The notes: a model not told the origin generated them from the letters alone. A DNA stretch of 14,552 bases from Nitriliruptor sp040882075 (GCF_040882075.1 NZ_JBBEBZ010000166.1:1-14552), one strand, 5' to 3'. Shown: positions 6,790-14,383, counted from the stretch's first letter. Made by a program: numbers and translations.

Positions 6790-7365
6790 GTGCAGAGCGT
6801 GGCCATCATCGAGGTGGTGATCGCTGCGGTCGCCGTCGGCCTCCTCGTCGCGGTGCTGTCGCTGTTCGCTCGGGCGCTGGCGCGTCGCGGTCGACCCCTG
6901 GTCGCCCCCGCGCTCCTCGACGGAGCACTCGCCGCCTCGCTCGTGGCGGTCGTCCTGGCGACGCTGACCCCGCTCAGCCAGCTGGGCACCGAGCTCGGCG
7001 GTTCGGCCGAGGTCAACCTCCGGCCGCTGGAGCTCATGGACGGGGCTCCGGGGGTGTTCGCCGTGGTCAACCTGGTGCTGCTCGTCCCGACGATCGTGCT
7101 GCTGGCGCAGCGCTGGCGCCGGGCAGGGATCGTGCGGCTGGCCGTCGCCGGGGTGGCGATGTCGCTGACGATCGAGCTCGTCCAGCTGACCCACCCGGGG
7201 CGCGGGACCAACGTCGACGACGTGCTCCTGAACAGCGCGGGTGTCCTCGTGGCGGCCGTCGTCGGCGTCACGATCCGGCGCTTGCGGCTGCCGTCTCGAC
7301 CGCCGAGGGCGCAGCCGCGGCAGCCCAGCCGCAGCGAACCGTGGGTCGGCAGCGGCAGGCCCTAG
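6790..7365 (+). CDS. VanZ-like family membrane protein
   Basis: A 191-residue membrane protein with about five helices (5-28, 41-62, 89-107, 115-135, 145-163). The VanZ-like signature is visible: VNLRPLE, the NLVLLVPTIVLLAQRW helix, SLTIELVQLTHPGRGTNVDD, and NSAGVLVAAVVG. The E-x2-Q ... GR-x3-DDV-x2-N-x2-G pattern is typical of the family named after VanZ, the teicoplanin-resistance protein. The biochemical activity of most members is not established, so no resistance role should be read from this. The C-terminal 25 residues are Arg/Pro/Ser-rich and cytoplasmic. The start is GTG at 6790 with GGAGG (6780-6784) 5 bases upstream. The stop codon interlocks with that of the opposite-strand SRPBCC gene. 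Confidence 0.82.
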   Translation: MQSVAIIEVVIAAVAVGLLVAVLSLFARALARRGRPLVAPALLDGALAASLVAVVLATLTPLSQLGTELGGSAEVNLRPLELMDGAPGVFAVVNLVLLVPTIVLLAQRWRRAGIVRLAVAGVAMSLTIELVQLTHPGRGTNVDDVLLNSAGVLVAAVVGVTIRRLRLPSRPPRAQPRQPSRSEPWVGSGRP

Positions 7366-7796
7366 CCAGGCGTCGCTTCGGCCAGCTCCGCGAGCCGGTC
7401 GAGGGATCGGGACAGCTCACCCCGCAGGACCCGCACGGCGAGCCGGGCCCGCACCGGGACCCGTCGCCCGAGGTCGGCTTCCACCCGGGCGCGCAGGCGG
7501 GTGAGCCCCACCTCCACCGGGTCGAGCGCGTAGATCACGTCCACGGCGACCGGTTCGTGCAGGCGCCACGCGTAACGGCAGGTCGGCTCCCACGCGGCGA
7601 CCTCGAGCTGAAGGTCGAGGTTGACGCCGAGCGCGCCACCCCTCGCGTGGAGGGGGGTGCCCTCGCCGAGCTCCCCAGCAGCGCGGACCGAGGTGGCGAT
7701 GGTCAGCCACGTGGGGATGTGGTCGGGGTCGGTCAGCAGCTGCCAGCAGAGCTCGCCACTGGCACCGATGGTGCGCGTCTCCTCGAAGCGTGGCAC
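7362..7796 (-). CDS. SRPBCC-fold (polyketide cyclase/START-like) protein
   Basis: A 144-residue protein with the pattern of the SRPBCC superfamily. An N-terminal strand is followed by the helix SGELCWQLLTDPDHIPTWL, where the LxDP...W signature is typical. A run of antiparallel strands follows (VRAAGELGEGTPLHARGG, LDLQLEVAAWEPTCRYAWRL, VDVIYALDPVEVGLTRLRAR), and a long C-terminal helix (LAVRVLRGELSRSLDRLAEL) closes the cavity. Such proteins bind hydrophobic ligands in a deep pocket; some are cyclases or dehydratases, many have no known activity. The start is GTG at 7796 with GGAGGAG 5 bases upstream. It lies 94 bases downstream of the membrane LuxR gene on the same strand, so a shared transcript is possible. 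Confidence 0.8.
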   Translation of the reverse strand: MPRFEETRTIGASGELCWQLLTDPDHIPTWLTIATSVRAAGELGEGTPLHARGGALGVNLDLQLEVAAWEPTCRYAWRLHEPVAVDVIYALDPVEVGLTRLRARVEADLGRRVPVRARLAVRVLRGELSRSLDRLAELAEATPG

Positions 7797-7890
7797 GCGA
7801 GCTCCTCCGGCCGGCCCCCGGCGTCCGACGCGAGGCGTGAGCCTAACGGCGTCGTCCGTTGCGACGAGCTCCCCCGGCCGGCCAGGAGGA

Positions 7891-8871
7891 TCAGGTCGGG
7901 AAGGCGTAGCGGGCCGCGAACGCGGCCAGCTCGGCGCGCGAGCCCTGCCCGAGCTTGGCGCGCATGTTCGCGAAGTGGTTCCGGACGGTGCTCGGGCTGA
8001 TGAACAGGGCCGCTGCGATACGGGTGTCCGGGAAGCCGCGGGCCAACAGCAGGAGGATCTCCTGCTCCCTCGGGGAGAGACCGTGGTGGGGGACCGCGAG
8101 CACCGTGGCGACGCGTTCGATCAGCTGGTCGTGGCTCTCCCCGGCGCCGTCGATGATCGCGCGGACGGCGGCGAGCACCTCGTCGTGGGTGGCCTGGTCC
8201 CGGCCGATGCCGGCGAGCGCCAACGTCTGCGCCACCGTGGCACGGAGGTCAGCAGCGACCTGCTCGCGCGCGGCCGCTGCGGTCTGCCACCTGCGCTCCT
8301 GGACCTGGATCTCCCTGCCGAGGGCGGCCACGAGGAGCGCGACGACGACCCAGAGCGCGATGAGCTCCACGCGGGGGGCGCCGAGGTCGAGCACCTCGGT
8401 CCGTACGTAGGCGCGCACCGCGACGGCGACACCGAAACCGGCGGTCATGACCCCGACCGCTCGCCAACTCCACCGCAGCGCGATCCCGAGGACGAGCGCG
8501 GTGAGTAGGGCTACGGGGGTCGCCGACGGGTGCCGGAGGAACAGCAGGTAGTAGGCACCGGCTGCCACCGCATCGATGGCCGTCGTCCGCAGTGCGAGCG
8601 CCCGTGCTGCTCCGACGGTCCGCACCCTCGGCGCCTCCCGGTGGGCGAGGAGGTTGCCGCCGAGCAGCAGCAGGACGAGGGCGACCGCGGCGAGGTGGTC
8701 GGTCGGCGCGAACAGGGCAGCGGAGGCGACCACGAAGCCCGTCATCAGGTAACGCACCCGCATCAGCAGACGCTCGATGCGGCGGGCGCTCAGGATCGTC
8801 GGGGCGAGGCCGGGCTCTGCGCGCACGGGGGGCGTCGGGCCTTCCACGCGCACCTCGTCGTCCGTCTGCAC
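7891..8871 (-). CDS. Membrane-bound LuxR-type transcriptional regulator
   Basis: A 326-residue regulator joining six hydrophobic helices (near 40-55, 58-77, 88-112, 117-134, 137-155, 168-187) to a cytoplasmic helical linker (188-260) and a C-terminal LuxR/GerE helix-turn-helix. The latter reads GLSPREQEILLLLARGF, then IAAALFISPSTVRNHFANMR, ending at AFAARYAFPT. There is no receiver domain and no histidine-kinase core, so this is a one-component membrane sensor, not a response regulator. The linker has a helical, probably dimerising, character (QERRWQTAAAAREQVAADLRA in part). The start is uncertain: GTG 8871 is chosen, ATG 8763 begins just before helix 1, and GTG 8925 or longer frames reach into the divergent gene. 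No start has a good Shine-Dalgarno. It diverges from the propeller-cytochrome gene and may regulate it. Confidence 0.82.
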   Translation of the reverse strand: MQTDDEVRVEGPTPPVRAEPGLAPTILSARRIERLLMRVRYLMTGFVVASAALFAPTDHLAAVALVLLLLGGNLLAHREAPRVRTVGAARALALRTTAIDAVAAGAYYLLFLRHPSATPVALLTALVLGIALRWSWRAVGVMTAGFGVAVAVRAYVRTEVLDLGAPRVELIALWVVVALLVAALGREIQVQERRWQTAAAAREQVAADLRATVAQTLALAGIGRDQATHDEVLAAVRAIIDGAGESHDQLIERVATVLAVPHHGLSPREQEILLLLARGFPDTRIAAALFISPSTVRNHFANMRAKLGQGSRAELAAFAARYAFPT

Positions 8872-9002
8872 CGGAACGTGAAGGTAGCGAGCGGGCCTGG
8901 CGTCCAGAGAGAACGGACGGCGCACCCGGAGGTGTCCATGGAGACCGGACAGGTCGCCAGGAACCCTGCATGCTCGCCCTGTCCTCCTGTCCTCTCCTCT
9001 CC

Positions 9003-9015
9003 GTGGAGCTTCCAC
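9003..9015. promoter_or_regulatory. Small stem-loop over the ribosome binding site of the propeller gene
   Basis: GTGGA-GCT-TCCAC has 5-base perfect arms. It contains the only GGAG (9005-9008) upstream of GTG 9017. A run of pyrimidines (8978-9002, repeated TGTCCTC units) precedes it. The hairpin could reduce translation initiation; the short loop makes this tentative. Confidence 0.25.
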
Positions 9016-9016
9016 C

Positions 9017-10669
9017 GTGTCCCGATCCGAGACCGCCACGTCCGTGGCCCGCTACCGCAACCTCGCGATCGGCCTCGTCGTGGTCGCGTTCGTCGCAGCC
9101 GCGTGGCCGGGTGACCGATCCGAGACGGCGGCGGACGCGGTCGAACTCGACCCGGTCGAGGATTCCGGCTTCTTCCCCGGCCCGATCCGGGAGCTGGCGC
9201 CCGACTACGTGGCCCGCACGAACACCGTGCAGTCCGTCGGGGCCCCGCTCCCGCCCGACGGCGAGACCTGGAGCGGCCGCGGCTGGCTCTTCGTCGCCGC
9301 CGAGGTCGGTCGCGGCATCGCCGTCCACGACCTCGAGACCCTCGCCCCGGTGGCCTTCATCTACAGCGAGGGTTCGGCGGTCCCGCACCACCCCTACCTC
9401 AGCCCCGACCAGCGGTGGGTCATCGCCAACGCCCGGTTCGGCAACGAGGTCATCGTCATCGACACCCACGACGACTTCGCGACCGACTTCCTCGCCTTCC
9501 CCGAAGCGGCCGACGGTGCCGACGTCGCGGGGCCGCTGCACGGCACCTACACCAACGACGGTCGGTACTTCGTCGTCGCGCTCCAGCGCAGCGACCGCAT
9601 CGGCGTGATCGACGTGGAGGCGGAAGGGGGGCCCGCCATCGCCGAGGTCATCGACGTCGGCGACCGCCCCCGCGACGTCTACATCACCCCCGACGACGAG
9701 AAGGCCTTCTTCAGCATGCAGGGGGCGAACACGGTCGGCGTGCTCGACATCGGCACGTGGGAGCTGCGCGAGATCGAGCGGAGCGAGGAGGACTACTCGA
9801 GCGCGGGTGGCGGCGGCGCCGGGATGTCGGTGGATGGGGAGCTGCTGGCCATCTCCAACACCCCCGAGGAGGAGGTCATCATCATCGACACGGCGACGGA
9901 GGAGGTCGTGCGCCGTGTGGCCGACATCCCGAACCCCGTGAACGCGGAGTTCCTCGGTGACACCCACATCGTGGGGACGGGGAACCGCTCCGACGGGTCG
10001 GTGAGCTTCATCGACGCCGACGCGGGCGAGCTGCTCGCAACGGTGGCGACCGGTGGCGGCGCGAACATCCCCTACCTCGGCCCCGACGGCAACTACTGGG
10101 TCAGCCACAACGGCGCCCAGCACGTGAGCGTGCTCGACCCCGAGACCTTCGAGGTGATCGAGGAGATCAGCACCGGCGTCAACCCGCACTGGATCCACTT
10201 CCTACCCTCGGGGAGCCGCGCGCTGGCGACCAACTGGGGTGAGAGCAGCGTCTCGGTCATCGACGTCGCACGGTACGACACGCTCGGGACGTTCACGACG
10301 GGCATGAACCCGAACGGCATGGTGGTCAAGACCGACGTGACCGAGGAACAGGCCGAGGCTGCGCTCGAGCGGTACGACACGGCGGGTGTCGACGTGCTCC
10401 TGTCCTCCGAGATGGTGCTGCCGCCGCCCGCGGACGAGCAGGAGGCGGTCTTCCTCAACAGCTGCGTCCAGTGCCACGACGTGGGACGCATCGTGCGCAA
10501 CAACTCCTCCACCGAGGAGGACTGGACGGCCATCGTCGAGCGGATGATCGGGAACGGGGCGCAGATCTCCGACGGTGACGCCACCGTGATCATCGACTAC
10601 CTGACCGAGGGTCGCCACCAGGCGCTCGACTTCGGGACCAGGTACGAGGAAGCCCGCGAGGCACGTTGA
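9017..10669 (+). CDS. Exported YVTN/cytochrome-d1-like beta-propeller with C-terminal cytochrome c
   Basis: A 550-residue protein anchored or exported by an N-terminal hydrophobic segment (residues about 15-30, LAIGLVVVAFVAAAW). Residues about 75-450 consist of propeller repeats of the YVTN/cytochrome d1 type, with recurring units such as LSPDQRWVIANARFGNEVIVIDT, split here as LSPDQRWVIAN and EVIVIDT, then RPRDVYITPDDEKAFF and NTVGVLDI, and SGSRALATNWGESSVSVIDV. The C-terminus carries one c-type haem site, CVQCH (Cys483, Cys486, His487), and a likely distal ligand in VERMIGNGAQISDGD. It therefore needs periplasmic or extracellular cytochrome c maturation and probably transfers electrons from an unknown oxidation carried out by, or docked on, the propeller. 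Start GTG 9017 has GGAG 8 bases upstream. It leads a four-gene cluster and diverges from the membrane LuxR regulator. Confidence 0.85.
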   Translation: MSRSETATSVARYRNLAIGLVVVAFVAAAWPGDRSETAADAVELDPVEDSGFFPGPIRELAPDYVARTNTVQSVGAPLPPDGETWSGRGWLFVAAEVGRGIAVHDLETLAPVAFIYSEGSAVPHHPYLSPDQRWVIANARFGNEVIVIDTHDDFATDFLAFPEAADGADVAGPLHGTYTNDGRYFVVALQRSDRIGVIDVEAEGGPAIAEVIDVGDRPRDVYITPDDEKAFFSMQGANTVGVLDIGTWELREIERSEEDYSSAGGGGAGMSVDGELLAISNTPEEEVIIIDTATEEVVRRVADIPNPVNAEFLGDTHIVGTGNRSDGSVSFIDADAGELLATVATGGGANIPYLGPDGNYWVSHNGAQHVSVLDPETFEVIEEISTGVNPHWIHFLPSGSRALATNWGESSVSVIDVARYDTLGTFTTGMNPNGMVVKTDVTEEQAEAALERYDTAGVDVLLSSEMVLPPPADEQEAVFLNSCVQCHDVGRIVRNNSSTEEDWTAIVERMIGNGAQISDGDATVIIDYLTEGRHQALDFGTRYEEAREAR

Positions 10670-10709
10670 CCCCTACAGTCCGGTCGAGCCCCCACCGAGG
10701 AGCCAGCTC

Positions 10710-11114
10710 ATGAGCGGGTACACCATGACCGTGACCATCGACGCGGAGCCGGTCGAGGCGGAAGCCCTCGTCCGGGACGCGCTGCAGGCGCAAGGTTTCG
10801 GGATCCTGTCCGAGATCGACGTCGAAGGAGCGCTGCGCGACAAGCTCGGCGAGGAGGTCGGCGCCTACAAGATCCTCGGGGCGTGCAACCCGCCGCTGGC
10901 CAAGCAGGCCATCGATATCGACCCGGACGTCGGCGCCCTGCTGCCCTGCAACGTCCTGCTGCGCGCGAACCCAGCGGGCGGCACCGACGTGGTGGCCGCC
11001 GATCCGCACGCGATGATGGCGCTCGGGCCGGCAGCGCTCGAGGACGTCGCGACCGATGCCCGGACACGGCTGGACGCCGCCCTGACCGCACTGGCCGAGG
11101 GCGGTGCAGCGTGA
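10710..11114 (+). CDS. DUF302 domain-containing protein
   Basis: A 134-residue soluble protein with the DUF302 pattern: an N-terminal strand (YTMTVTI), a helix (VEAEALVRDALQAQGF), ILSEIDVEGALRDKLGEEVGAYKILGACNPPLAKQAI where the Y-x-I-L-G-A-CNP block is the family signature, then the strands of LLPCNVLLRAN and a Gly/Asp turn before VVAADPHAMM. Two cysteines (in GACNPP and LLPCNV) are in conserved positions. The biochemical function of DUF302 is not established; it is often found near redox and sulfur genes. Start ATG 10710 has GAGGAG (10697-10702) 7 bases upstream. It follows the propeller-cytochrome gene by 40 bases and overlaps the rhodanese gene by 4 bases. Confidence 0.88.
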   Translation: MSGYTMTVTIDAEPVEAEALVRDALQAQGFGILSEIDVEGALRDKLGEEVGAYKILGACNPPLAKQAIDIDPDVGALLPCNVLLRANPAGGTDVVAADPHAMMALGPAALEDVATDARTRLDAALTALAEGGAA

Positions 11115-11428
11115 CACCCTCCGAGGCCAACGCCGTGGCCGACGAGGTGCAGCTGCTGGACGTGCGCGAGCCGCCGGAGTGGGACGCGGGGCACATCGAG
11201 GGTGCCGTCCACGTGCCGATGGGCGAGCTGTCGTCCCGGCAGGGTGAGCTCGCCCAGGACCGCACGATCGTGGCGGTGTGCCGGTCCGGCAACCGCTCCG
11301 GTCAGGTCAGCAACGCGCTGCGACGGGCCGGCTACGAGGTCGAGAACCTCGAGGGCGGGATGCAGGCCTGGCAGCGCGACGGCCTGCCGTTCGTCGCCGA
11401 GGACGGTCAGGACCCCCGGGTCATCTGA
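11111..11428 (+). CDS. Single-domain rhodanese (sulfurtransferase)
   Basis: A 105-residue rhodanese domain. The call rests on LLDVREPPEWDAGHIEGAVHVPM split into LLDVREPPEWDAGHI (residues 15-29) and GAVHVPMGEL, the active-site loop CRSGNRS with nucleophile Cys57, and NLEGGMQAWQRDGLP (79-93). Such domains move sulfane sulfur from thiosulfate, persulfides or other donors to thiol acceptors through a cysteine persulfide. Start GTG 11111 overlaps the DUF302 stop (GTGA), which implies translational coupling and a shared role. No signal peptide is visible, so it acts in the cytoplasm. The natural donor and acceptor are unknown. Confidence 0.93.
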   Translation: MTPSEANAVADEVQLLDVREPPEWDAGHIEGAVHVPMGELSSRQGELAQDRTIVAVCRSGNRSGQVSNALRRAGYEVENLEGGMQAWQRDGLPFVAEDGQDPRVI

Positions 11429-11457
11429 TCCGGAGCTGCGTCGAACGGGGGGCACCG

Positions 11458-12432
11458 ATGACGGCTCAGGACGATGTCGGCGAGGTCAGCGAGGTCGAAG
11501 CAACGGTCACGCCCCAGGCGCGGGCGCACCTCCTCGCGGCCTATGACCTCGCCCTGCTGGCGAACGCGCCGAACTACGACCTGAGGGAGCCCGACGAGCG
11601 CGCCCGATCGGTCCGCGATCTCGAGCGGCTGTTCTTCCGTGCCGTCCGGCTCCTGCAGCCGGAGGTCTTCATCGAAGCCGGCGCGAAGGACGCGACCGCG
11701 TCCCGGCGCGCCCGTCGCTACCTGCCCGACGCGCGGATCGTCGCCTTCGAGGCGAACCCGTACGTGCACGACCGGTTCCGCGAGCGCAACGAGGAGCCGA
11801 AGCACCGGATGGAGTACCGCCACCTGGCGCTGAGCGACACGGTGGGGGAGGTGACGTTCAACGTCATGCGTGGTGCGGATGGTCGACCTCTGGCGAACGG
11901 CAAGGGGTCGCTCAAGGACCTCGTGCAGCACGAGTACGGGACGCAGCAGGTGACCGTCCCGTCCACGACGCTCGACCGGTTCTTCGCGGAGCACCGTGGG
12001 TCGCCGACGGTGATGTGGGTCGACGTCGAGGGCGCCACCGAGCAGGTGCTCGGCGGGGGGAAGGAGCTCCTCGCCGATGTGCAGTTGATCTTCATCGAGG
12101 TCGAGGATCGCGACCGGTGGGTCTGGGGCCCCGCCTGGACCATGAACGACGTGTCGGCGTTCCTACTCGGCCACGGCCTGATCCCGGTCGGTCGGGACTA
12201 CCAGAGCCGGTTCCAGTACAACGTGCTCTTCGCTCGACCGGAGGTGCTGCTCGACCACCGGTTCCGGCCGGCGCTCACGCTGCACCGCAGCGGCGCGTAC
12301 CGCACCGAACCCCCGCCTCCGCCTCCGCCTCCGCCACCCCCGGAGACCACCCTCCGGCGGTTGCGCCGCGTCGCCGGCCGCGTCAAGCGACGTCTCCGCG
12401 CTGCTACGAGACGCGCGCCCGCTACCAGGTGA
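11458..12432 (+). CDS. FkbM-family SAM-dependent methyltransferase with polyproline and basic tail
   Basis: A 324-residue protein with an FkbM-type methyltransferase domain at about 60-260. SAM motif I reads FIEAGAKDATASR (71-83), the acidic residue after strand 2 is in VAFEANP (Glu98), and the FkbM block VMWVDVEGATEQVLGGG lies at 185-201. Motif I departs from the usual D-x-G-A-N form. FkbM proteins typically O-methylate sugars, glycans or polyketide hydroxyls. After the domain comes an uninterrupted run of 11 prolines (285-295, bases 12310-12342, built from CCGCCT repeats) and a strongly basic C-terminus (RRLRRVAGRVKRRLRAATRR). ATG 11458 is chosen; it lies 29 bases after the rhodanese stop with a G-run (11447-11452) before it. 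It is the last gene of the cluster. The substrate is unknown, and its link to the sulfur/redox genes is unclear. Confidence 0.85.
   Translation: MTAQDDVGEVSEVEATVTPQARAHLLAAYDLALLANAPNYDLREPDERARSVRDLERLFFRAVRLLQPEVFIEAGAKDATASRRARRYLPDARIVAFEANPYVHDRFRERNEEPKHRMEYRHLALSDTVGEVTFNVMRGADGRPLANGKGSLKDLVQHEYGTQQVTVPSTTLDRFFAEHRGSPTVMWVDVEGATEQVLGGGKELLADVQLIFIEVEDRDRWVWGPAWTMNDVSAFLLGHGLIPVGRDYQSRFQYNVLFARPEVLLDHRFRPALTLHRSGAYRTEPPPPPPPPPPPETTLRRLRRVAGRVKRRLRAATRRAPATR
12310..12342 (+). repeat. Proline-codon microsatellite (CCGCCT units)
   Basis: Eleven consecutive proline codons, including three CCG-CCT units. Such hexanucleotide runs are prone to in-frame slippage, and long Pro runs stall ribosomes unless EF-P helps. 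Confidence 0.85.
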
Positions 12433-12767
12433 CCGGCGGATGGACCGGACGGAGCGGAGCGGACACGGCCGAACACAACTCGCACAAGGGTCCGCAAGGG
12501 CGGTAGCCAAAGGTCCTGCCTGGATCCGCGTGGGTCACTGAGGAGCGGGGCGCTCTGCAAGCTCTCACGCAGTCAGCCGACGTCGAACCGATGCTGAGGT
12601 TCCGGTGGCGGATCGGCCGGCAGCGGGGCGATCGCACGTGGAGGTCGAGTTCGTCTGGCGACGGCACGGCGCGCTGGAGCTCGAGCCTGGGGGCCGTTTG
12701 TGCTTCCCCAGGGAGACTCCCAAGTTCGCCTGCAGCGCGTCGCCGCTGATCCGCTGTCGGGAGGAGG
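12433..12767. other. Gap of 335 bases without a convincing gene
   Basis: The stretch lies between the convergent ends of the FkbM and hipA genes. Short open frames exist on both strands, including one from GTG 12605, but none shows a recognisable motif or a ribosome binding site. No strong hairpin followed by T residues was found, nor any tRNA-like fold. It may mark the boundary of an acquired hipBA segment. Confidence 0.5.
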
Positions 12768-14072
12768 CTACGAACGGGCGCGGAACCGTTCGAGACCAGC
12801 GAGGCAGCGCCGTGACCACGCGCCGACCGCGGCGGCCATGCGCGGCGGAAGGTCGGTGTCGATCCGCGCGTCGGACGCTGCTGCGGTGCACGCATCCGCC
12901 ATGGCATCCGGGATCTGCTCGGCGAGCGTGCGAGCCCGGTTCAGTAGACGGTCGGGGTCCAACGAGAGGTCCGACGCCAGCTTGTGCCAGTGACGGGCGT
13001 GGACAGCCTTGAACCGGTACTCGCCGCCTACCTTCATCGCCAGGCGCAGTTGAAGCGGGTCGTGCTCGTAGGGCAGCATGGACGCGATGTCGTACAGCGG
13101 CGCGAGGCGTATCTGGGGTCCGGACAGCAGGATCCCGTAGTTCTTCGCATGCGCGTCCGTTCCGCCGACGAGCCAGTTGAACAGGAGCGCGTCGAGGAAC
13201 CTGTCGGTCGCGGCGGAGGCGTCGGCTGGCGGTAGCAGCCTGCGGATGAGGTCGACGATCTGGGTAGCGCCGGGTCCGCCGTCCTGCTGGTACTTCGCGT
13301 CAGGATGGACGCTGAGGGCCTGGCACATGTCCTCCTGGTGGACCCGCACGAAACGACCGTCGCGCATGGTGCGGTCGAAGCGGCGGACGGCTACGGCGAC
13401 CTTCTCTTCGAAGTGCTCGATCGTGGTGACCGCAGCCCGCAGCCCCAAGCGTCGCGCGGTCGCGAGGCACACGTGCTCGTTCAGGGCGTGGCCCTCGAGA
13501 TCGCTGATGCCGGGCTTGAGGATGTGGGTGGTCGGTTCGCTGCCGTGCGGCGCGCCCCACCTGCTTGTCGCAGGGTCGAAGCGCAACGCGGTCTTCGACT
13601 GGGCGCCAGCGAGGCTGAAGTGTCCGGCCTTGATGCGTTCTCCGAGCCAGTCGGCCGAGTCGACCTCGAGAGCGCGGAGCTTGGCGGCGATGTCGGCCTC
13701 GGTGAGCCAGTCGACGGTGCCGTCCCGGTCGGTGATCTCGTGGACGCGGTCTGCGGTGGCGAACTGGACGGCCCCGGCGCAATCGGCACCGACAGGGGAG
13801 GACAGCATCGAGACGGGGCTGGCGGCTGACACCTGGTAGGTCCGTGCCCACCGGCGCAGGACGCGGTCGTTGTCCGGCAGCAGGCCCCACAGGAACGCCG
13901 ACACTGGTTCGTGGGTGTGGTCTCGTAGCTGGGTCGGCAAGCTGACCGACAGGGGCGTGGCGTCGGCGCTGCGGTGGCTGTCGTCGTAGCGCAGCCTCAT
14001 CCTCCCGGCAGCTTCGGTGATCGTTGCCGCAGGGCGACCTTCGATGAGCGCGACGAGTTCACGATCGGTCAC
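12768..14072 (-). CDS. hipA: HipA-family serine/threonine kinase toxin
   Basis: A 434-residue HipA-type kinase, close to the usual length. The N-subdomain includes VSAFLWGLLPDND and SSPVGADCAGAVQF (residues 91-104, the conserved V-G-x-D-C-x-G-A block). The phosphate-binding region is HFSLAGAQSKTALRF (151-165), and KPGI (186-189) and E199 (NEH) follow. The catalytic loop GGTDAHAKNYG has Asp306, His308 and Asn311, and the metal-binding Asp328 lies in LAPLYDIASMLPY. All key kinase residues are present, so the toxin appears intact. In E. coli, HipA phosphorylates glutamyl-tRNA synthetase, which triggers growth arrest; whether this homologue has the same target is unknown. Start GTG 14072 overlaps the hipB stop by 4 bases (GTGA). 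The longer frame to 14264 only reads through hipB and is rejected. Confidence 0.93.
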   Translation of the reverse strand: MTDRELVALIEGRPAATITEAAGRMRLRYDDSHRSADATPLSVSLPTQLRDHTHEPVSAFLWGLLPDNDRVLRRWARTYQVSAASPVSMLSSPVGADCAGAVQFATADRVHEITDRDGTVDWLTEADIAAKLRALEVDSADWLGERIKAGHFSLAGAQSKTALRFDPATSRWGAPHGSEPTTHILKPGISDLEGHALNEHVCLATARRLGLRAAVTTIEHFEEKVAVAVRRFDRTMRDGRFVRVHQEDMCQALSVHPDAKYQQDGGPGATQIVDLIRRLLPPADASAATDRFLDALLFNWLVGGTDAHAKNYGILLSGPQIRLAPLYDIASMLPYEHDPLQLRLAMKVGGEYRFKAVHARHWHKLASDLSLDPDRLLNRARTLAEQIPDAMADACTAAASDARIDTDLPPRMAAAVGAWSRRCLAGLERFRARS

Positions 14073-14371
14073 GGCTCGGGGTCCTTGTCGAGCTCGTCGA
14101 GGATCTCGTCGAGGTCGAGATGCTCCTTCGACGACAGGCCGGCCGTCTGTGGGTCCCCCTCGGACAGTGGCGCGACGGTGAGTTCCATCTGCAAGGCGTC
14201 GAGGACACGGAGCAGGACCCCGAGCTCGGCGGTGGGCTTGCCCTGCTCGAACTCCGACAGCCACTTGCGGCTCACGCCCGACTTCTCGGCCAGGTCGGCT
14301 TGCGACATGCTGAGCTCGCGACGACGTCCACGTACGGCGAGCCCGATGTCCCGGGCGACAGTGACGCGCAT
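14069..14371 (-). CDS. hipB: HipB-like helix-turn-helix antitoxin
   Basis: A 100-residue Xre/HipB-type DNA-binding protein. The helix-turn-helix spans about 8-65: DIGLAVRGRRRELSMSQADL in part, then AEKSGVSRKWLSEFEQGK and ELGVLLRVLDALQMEL. The C-terminal 30 residues are acidic (HLDLDEILDELDKDPEP) and could contact HipA. HipB-type proteins neutralise HipA and repress the operon together with it. ATG 14371 is chosen because GAGGAG (14378-14383, read on the minus strand) lies 6 bases upstream. A longer in-frame extension would read through the operator repeats. Three tandem 17-base repeats and a promoter lie directly upstream. Confidence 0.93.
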   Translation of the reverse strand: MRVTVARDIGLAVRGRRRELSMSQADLAEKSGVSRKWLSEFEQGKPTAELGVLLRVLDALQMELTVAPLSEGDPQTAGLSSKEHLDLDEILDELDKDPEP

Positions 14372-14377
14372 CGCTGG

Positions 14378-14383
14378 CTCCTC
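14378..14383 (-). promoter_or_regulatory. hipB ribosome binding site
   Basis: GAGGAG on the minus strand, 6 bases before ATG 14371. It fixes the hipB start downstream of the repeat array. Confidence 0.7.

Noticed and set aside
7362..7365. Interlocked stop codons of the VanZ-like and SRPBCC genes (CTAG)
   Set aside because: Unusual-looking but common where convergent genes end with TAG; no further signal there.
8872..9039. LuxR-type gene starting as far upstream as 9039
   Set aside because: This would overlap the propeller coding start, and the extra residues are Arg/Gly/Pro-rich without structure. A later start is more likely, although the exact codon is open.
8249..10198. Long minus-strand open frame (649 residues) across the LuxR and propeller genes
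   Set aside because: It crosses a divergent promoter region and is antisense to the propeller. No motif is visible, and the plus-strand protein has the haem site and repeats.
12433..12767. Small gene or structured RNA in the gap after the FkbM gene
   Set aside because: No motif, ribosome binding site, tRNA fold or strong terminator hairpin could be supported by eye.
12768..14264. HipA starting at 14264
   Set aside because: The extra 64 residues read through the hipB gene and have shadow composition. GTG 14072 with a 4-base overlap is the standard arrangement.
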